Shown: piece after piece, positions 42,645 through 46,234 of the stretch | How positions within the stretch are numbered: the stretch's first letter is position 1 | Layout of the letters: each line of letters starts with the position of its first letter | Source of the DNA: Planctomicrobium piriforme | GTDB lineage: Bacteria; Planctomycetota; Planctomycetia; Planctomycetales; Planctomycetaceae | Assembly (NCBI GenBank): GCA_945861445.1 | Contig: CAMAVF010000007.1 | Location: 1-46,234, forward strand | DNA length: 46,234 nt | Reading direction: 5' to 3' | The notes under the pieces: model-generated | Database searches by the model: none | Seen by the model: the letters and a program-made list of their open reading frames with translations, nothing else | What the model was told of the DNA's origin: nothing | Program-made: the position numbers and the translations under genes

Positions 42645-44144
42645 CTAAGACGGTAACCATCCGAGCGATCTCTCCACCGCTCGTTGCCAGGTGCCATACA
42701 GTTGAGCTCGGGTTGCTGCAGGGAGATCGGGTTGGAATTCTCGATCGAGTGCCCAGTTGCTGGTGATTTCCGACTGGTCCTGCCAGTACCCCACGGCCAG
42801 CCCGGCCAGGTAAGCCGCCCCCAGGGCCGTCGTTTGCTGAACCACCGGCCGCTGCACGTGGGTCCCTAAAATGTCTGCCTGAAACTGCAGCAACAGGTTG
42901 TTGGCCGAGGCGCCCCCATCCACTTTTAACATTCGCAGTTTGATACCGGCATCGTCCTGCATCGCTTCCAGGATGTCCCGCGTTTGATACGCCATCGATT
43001 CCAAGGCGGCGCGGGCCAGGTGGGCCCGACCCGAACCGCGAGACAATCCCACGATCGTCCCGCGGGCCTGCGAATCCCAATACGGCGCTCCCAAACCCAC
43101 GAGGGCCGGTACGAAATAGACCCCTCCGTTATCCGGGACTTCCAGCGCCAGGGCTTCCATCTCGTCCGCCGACTTGATGATCTTCAATTCGTCGCGCAAC
43201 CACTGCACCGCGGCCCCCGCGATGAACACCGAGCCCTCCAGGCAGTACGTCACCTGTTTGCCGATTTGCCAGCCGATCGTCGTCAGCAGACCATGCCGCG
43301 ACGGAATCGCGAACGGTCCCGTGTTCAACAACATGAAACAACCAGTCCCGTACGTATTCTTCGCGCTGCCGGATTGAAAACAGGCCTGTCCGAACATCGC
43401 GGCCTGCTGATCGCCCGCGGCTCCTGACAGGGGGATCGGTCGGCCAAACAGTTCAGGCGCCGTTTGCCCGTAGATTTCGCTGTTCGAGCGGACCTCGGGC
43501 AGCATCGCCTTGGGAATATTCAACAGCTTCAGCAACTCGTCATCCCACTGCAGCGTTTGGATGTTGAACAGCAGGGTGCGGCTGGCATTGCTGACATCGG
43601 TGATGTGCAGCTTTCCCCCCGACAATCGCCACAGCAGATAGGAATCGATGGTCCCAAACAGGATATCGCCACGCTCGGCCAGGTTGCGCAAGCCGGGCGT
43701 TTGATCGAGCACATGTTTAATTTTCGTCCCGGAAAAGTAGGCGTCGATGACCAGTCCGGTCTTATCGCGAAAGGTTTTCTCAAGTCCCTGTGCCTTCAAA
43801 CGATCACAAATCGGGGCCGAGACGCGGCTTTGCCAGACGATCGCGTTGCCGACCGTGCGCCCGGAACTCCGTTCCCACAGCACCGTCGATTCACGCTGGT
43901 TGGTAATCCCGATCGCAGCCACCTGATCGGCACCGATACCGGCTTTCGTGAGAGCCTCACGGGCGACTGCCAGTTGCCGATTCCAGATTTCTTCAGGATC
44001 GTGTTCCACCGCCCCCGGCTGCGGATAGATCTGGCGGATCTCCTGCTGAGCCACCGACTGAACCCGGCCCGCCGCAGAGAAAACAATCGCCCGGCAGGAA
44101 GTGGTGCCTTCATCCAGGGCCAGAATGTATTGGGTGGAGGTCAT
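42645..44144 (-). CDS. glpK: Glycerol kinase GlpK
   Basis: 499 residues. It phosphorylates glycerol to glycerol 3-phosphate with ATP. FGGY-kinase motifs: N-terminal phosphate loop [16 protein letters not shown], glycerol-site [55 protein letters not shown], and [17 protein letters not shown] near the C-terminus. The length is normal and it aligns end to end with E. coli GlpK. No glpF or glpD is present; the gene seems solitary. It is followed by repeat families H and I, and its start is near the third family E copy. Confidence 0.96.
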   Translation of the reverse strand: MTSTQYILALDEGTTSCRAIVFSAAGRVQSVAQQEIRQIYPQPGAVEHDPEEIWNRQLAVAREALTKAGIGADQVAAIGITNQRESTVLWERSSGRTVGNAIVWQSRVSAPICDRLKAQGLEKTFRDKTGLVIDAYFSGTKIKHVLDQTPGLRNLAERGDILFGTIDSYLLWRLSGGKLHITDVSNASRTLLFNIQTLQWDDELLKLLNIPKAMLPEVRSNSEIYGQTAPELFGRPIPLSGAAGDQQAAMFGQACFQSGSAKNTYGTGCFMLLNTGPFAIPSRHGLLTTIGWQIGKQVTYCLEGSVFIAGAAVQWLRDELKIIKSADEMEALALEVPDNGGVYFVPALVGLGAPYWDSQARGTIVGLSRGSGRAHLARAALESMAYQTRDILEAMQDDAGIKLRMLKVDGGASANNLLLQFQADILGTHVQRPVVQQTTALGAAYLAGLAVGYWQDQSEITSNWALDREFQPDLPAATRAQLYGTWQRAVERSLGWLPS

Positions 44145-44176
44145 GATGTTGGTCCGTCTGAATTCAGATTGCGCCC

Positions 44177-44216
44177 GACGGGAGGGTGAGGCTCCTGCCG
44201 AACCGCTAAGTCTGGC
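44177..44216. repeat. Family E repeat, single copy 3
   Basis: GGGAGGGTGAGGCTCCTGCC then GAACCGC repeats the arm at 21265-21294 exactly over 27 bases. It fills the 90-base gap between glpK and the ornithine-cyclodeaminase-family gene, both on the minus strand. Confidence 0.8.
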
Positions 44217-44234
44217 CAGGTCGCATTATGATAA

Positions 44235-45191
44235 TTACAACGGCAGACGTTCACCGATCCCCTCTTTCACTGCCAGTTCCAGCAGTTTCGCGGACAGCGC
44301 CAAGTCTTCAATCGCCAGTCCTACCGACTTGAACAACGTGATCTGATCGGGGGTGCCTCGGCCGGGCGTGCGGCCCGACACGACCTCGGACAATTCGTGC
44401 ATCAGACGCCAGTCGGTCGCCCCATTTTCGAGCGCCGCGACGAAATCTCCCGCTTCCAACCGGCACTGGGCGATGCTGTCGCAAACGATGATGTCCGCCC
44501 GTTGCACGGTCGTTACGTCGAGTTCTGTTTTCTCGAGGAAGTTCGAACCGACCGCGTTGATGTGCGTCCCCTCGTCCAGCACGCGGCCGTCGAACAGCGG
44601 GGCCCGTGTCGTGCTGGCACAGATGACGATGTCTTTCTCTGCCGCAGCCTCATCGGGACTGTGGACGGCAACGACTCGCGTGTTGCAGTATTCGGACATC
44701 TCGTCGGCAAATGCCCGGCGACGTTCTTCGTTCCGGCTGTAGACTTCGACCACTTCAATCTCGCACACGGTGCAGACCGCCTTCAATTGCGTACGCGCCT
44801 GGTGCCCCGTTCCAAACAATCCGACGACCTTGGAATCAGGGCGAGCCATATAGGAGGTCGCCACGCCGCTGGCCGCGCCCGTTCGCAGTTGGCCGAGATA
44901 GTCCGCTTCGATCAGCGCCAGCAGCGATCCATCCTTCTGACTGTACAGGCCCACGAGAAACCGCGTTCCCGCTGCGGTCGTGGTGTACGTCTTCCAGGCC
45001 ACCATCCCCAAATAATCGGCCGCCGCCGACATCGTGTGCAGGTAAATACCGGGTGCGTGGGCTCGCTGGCGGGGGACATTGGAAGCGTGTCCCTCGGCAA
45101 GCTGTTGGAAAGCCTCGTCAACGACGTCGATGGCCAACTCCATATCAAGGAGTTCTCGGACGTCGGATTCCTGCAAGTAGAGCGCGCTCAT
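44235..45191 (-). CDS. Ornithine cyclodeaminase/mu-crystallin family protein
   Basis: 318 residues from the ATG at 45191, with AAGGA seven bases upstream; an in-frame ATG at 45263 adds 24 residues with no family match. The N-terminal part has YLQESDVRELLDMELAIDVV and MVAWKTYTTTAAGTRFLVGL (conserved substrate Lys). An NAD(P)-binding Rossmann domain follows (VVGLFGTGHQARTQLKAV, VEVYSRNEERR). ASTTRAPLFDGRVLDEGTHI and NAVGSN are also characteristic. Relatives include ornithine cyclodeaminase, alanine dehydrogenase and ketimine reductase, so the reaction is not fixed. Confidence 0.93.
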   Translation of the reverse strand: MSALYLQESDVRELLDMELAIDVVDEAFQQLAEGHASNVPRQRAHAPGIYLHTMSAAADYLGMVAWKTYTTTAAGTRFLVGLYSQKDGSLLALIEADYLGQLRTGAASGVATSYMARPDSKVVGLFGTGHQARTQLKAVCTVCEIEVVEVYSRNEERRRAFADEMSEYCNTRVVAVHSPDEAAAEKDIVICASTTRAPLFDGRVLDEGTHINAVGSNFLEKTELDVTTVQRADIIVCDSIAQCRLEAGDFVAALENGATDWRLMHELSEVVSGRTPGRGTPDQITLFKSVGLAIEDLALSAKLLELAVKEGIGERLPL

Positions 45192-45373
45192 GGAAGAATC
45201 CTTCGGTGTCAATCCATTGGGAAGTGCAGCGAGAAAGGCCCGACAGGCAGGAATGATCGACAACTCCGATCACGATCGATCTGAGTCATCTGCAACAATC
45301 CCTGCATGCCATCTTCACGCATTTGCGCAAGTCTGTCCATCAAGCGGGATCGAGAATCGATTTGTCATGTGCG

Positions 45374-45402
45374 TAAAAAAAGACCGCCTGGGGAGGCGGT
45401 CT
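45374..45402 (-). terminator. Rho-independent terminator of the PH-domain gene
   Basis: A perfect 9-bp stem AGACCGCCT (45381-45389) and AGGCGGTCT (45394-45402) has a GGGG loop. It is followed on the minus strand by a T-run, seen as AAAAAA at 45375-45380 on the plus strand. It lies 18 bases after the stop of the minus-strand gene that ends at 45420. Confidence 0.92.
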
Positions 45403-45419
45403 GACGATCTTGAGGCAAA

Positions 45420-45950
45420 TCAGGCAATGGCTGGGCGAGCCTTGATCGTTTCGAGCGACTTGGCGATCATCTGCCGCGAATCGCGGGCTTCCAGGATCGT
45501 CTGCCGGAAAATGTGAGCGTAGGGAATGCCGGGCAGGGTCAGGATCTCATCGTTGCCCTTGCCGCCGATCAGCACCAAGTCCGCCGCCTTGTAAAACTGC
45601 TGGCCGGGCAATTCCCGAATCAACACATCGGTGACATCCGTCAGGGAGACTTCTTTGACCTTGCGATTTCCCAGGGAATTCCAGATCTGCATCGAGCGAT
45701 TCGTCAGTCGATAACGGAATCCGGTCACCTTTTGCAAGAAGTACAGACCCGCAGCGATGGGTGCCGTCGGGAGTACAAACAGGAGATTGGAGAGTTTCAC
45801 TCCCATGATCCGTAACGGAATCGATTCGTACATCGACCCAAACACACGGCCCAGGCCATACGCGGCAACCGACGGATAGACCGTCATGATTTCAACTTCC
45901 GAAGAAGCTGCTACACCGGAAATCGCCGCCGGCTTCTTTCCCGAAGACAT
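45420..45950 (-). CDS. Membrane protein with bacterial PH domain (bPH2/YdbS-like)
   Basis: 176 residues. A hydrophobic segment (about 50-78, LSNLLFVLPTAPIAAGLYFL) follows a short soluble N-terminus. After it comes a PH-like domain (about 79-160) beginning FRYRLTNRSMQIWNSLGN and running through VKEVSLTDVTDVLI, KAADLVLIGG and EILTLPGIPYAHIFRQTILE, as in the bPH2 family. Function in the family is poorly defined. GGAG lies nine bases before the ATG. It ends with its own terminator, so it is probably a single-gene unit. Confidence 0.85.
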   Translation of the reverse strand: MSSGKKPAAISGVAASSEVEIMTVYPSVAAYGLGRVFGSMYESIPLRIMGVKLSNLLFVLPTAPIAAGLYFLQKVTGFRYRLTNRSMQIWNSLGNRKVKEVSLTDVTDVLIRELPGQQFYKAADLVLIGGKGNDEILTLPGIPYAHIFRQTILEARDSRQMIAKSLETIKARPAIA

Positions 45951-46087
45951 GCGCTACACTCCACCCAAAAGAAATTGACGGACACCGCAGCACCCCGGCA
46001 AATGCGGGACGGACTACGGGTTGATTTTGGACCCCAGCACAATACCACACTATAGCAGATCGCCTCAACTGATTCCAGTTTCACGAC

Positions 46088-46234
46088 CAGGGCTATCGCC
46101 AAGTAGGGGTTGACTGCGTTGGATAGAATAGAGTGAGTTTGTGGAGGACAAGTTGGCTTTCAAGGAGGGTTATTCATGTTACCGGCTCGCGCCGGGAGCC
46201 TGTTGGCTTATTTGGCCGAGGTTCCCGATCCCCG
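46088..46234 (+). mobile_element. Possible left end of an ISAs1-type insertion sequence (cut by edge)
   Basis: CAGGGCTATCGCC at 46088-46100 has the CAGGG start expected for a left terminal inverted repeat of this family. It lies 88 bases before a transposase-like start codon. The right end is outside the window, so the boundary is tentative. Confidence 0.35.
46176..46234 (+). CDS. N-terminus of a possible ISAs1-type transposase, incomplete
   Basis: The ATG at 46176 follows a strong ribosome-binding site AAGGAGGG (46162-46169). The 19 complete codons read MLPARAGSLLAYLAEVPDP, and the next codon begins CG, so Arg. L-x-x-L-A-x-V-P-D-P-R is the usual opening of the DDE_Tnp_1-associated N-terminal domain in ISAs1/H-repeat transposases. 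With so few residues this is a motif-level guess, and any other protein is possible. Confidence 0.5.
   Translation, partial: MLPARAGSLLAYLAEVPDP

Noticed and set aside
1-46234. CRISPR array, rRNA operon or prophage
   Set aside because: No regularly spaced short repeats with unique spacers, no rRNA-like stretches and no phage structural genes are present.

Overview
The window is GC-rich chromosomal DNA that most probably comes from a planctomycete (Planctomycetota). Several families typical of that phylum occur together. They are a DUF1559 prepilin-like protein (545-1687), a DUF1549/DUF1553 protein with cytochrome c-like cysteines next to a PPC-domain protein (5020-7209 and 3098-4723), a TPR protein ending in two RNA polymerase alpha-CTD-like domains (32048-33403), and several Tat-exported or lipoprotein enzymes of unclear substrate. 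I see no rRNA, tRNA, CRISPR array, prophage or plasmid gene. The only sign of a mobile gene is the first 20 codons of a possible ISAs1-type transposase cut off by the right edge.

Layout. 1-2738 (+): a possible gene tail, the DUF1559 protein and a polyprenyl-phosphate sugar transferase. 3098-7209 (-): PPC protein and DUF1549/1553 protein. 7561-9198 (+): lipoprotein with a discoidin-like C-terminus. 9252-11948 (-): an ispF-cysS-ruvC cluster. 12672-14177 (+): exported His/Gly-rich repeat protein with two EF-hands. 14479-15771 (+): Tat-exported intradiol dioxygenase and a TRIC-type channel. 16164-18166 (-): thiL and 3-hydroxyacyl-CoA dehydrogenase. 18388-24967: exported hydrolase, Gfo/Idh/MocA oxidoreductase, rlmN, an aminotransferase and hisA. 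25096-26358 (-): HD-GYP response regulator. 26644-30327 (+): a tightly packed molybdate operon (HTH/molybdate-sensor regulator, modA, modB, modC) with a promoter that predicts a nearly leaderless transcript. 30567-33967 (-): SpoIID-like protein, alpha-CTD/TPR protein and a small Tat protein. 34205-35221 (+): esterase-like protein. 35357-41051 (-): ABC/FtsX/HlyD export system followed by a thiolase. 41452-42285 (+): PEP-hydrolase-family TIM barrel. 42645-45950 (-): glpK, an ornithine-cyclodeaminase-family protein and a PH-domain membrane protein.

The genes are mostly housekeeping and planctomycete-typical. What stands out is between them. Almost every larger intergenic gap holds a long inverted repeat, and at least five families (called C, D, E, F and H here) recur in the window. 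Many copies lie within a few bases of stop codons. The other items most worth a second look are the alpha-CTD/TPR protein, the mod-operon control region, the 96-bp tandem repeat in the EF-hand gene, and a CysS with an insertion and an altered KMSKS loop. No wholly new multi-gene system is evident. The closest candidate is the set of palindromic 3'-end elements.
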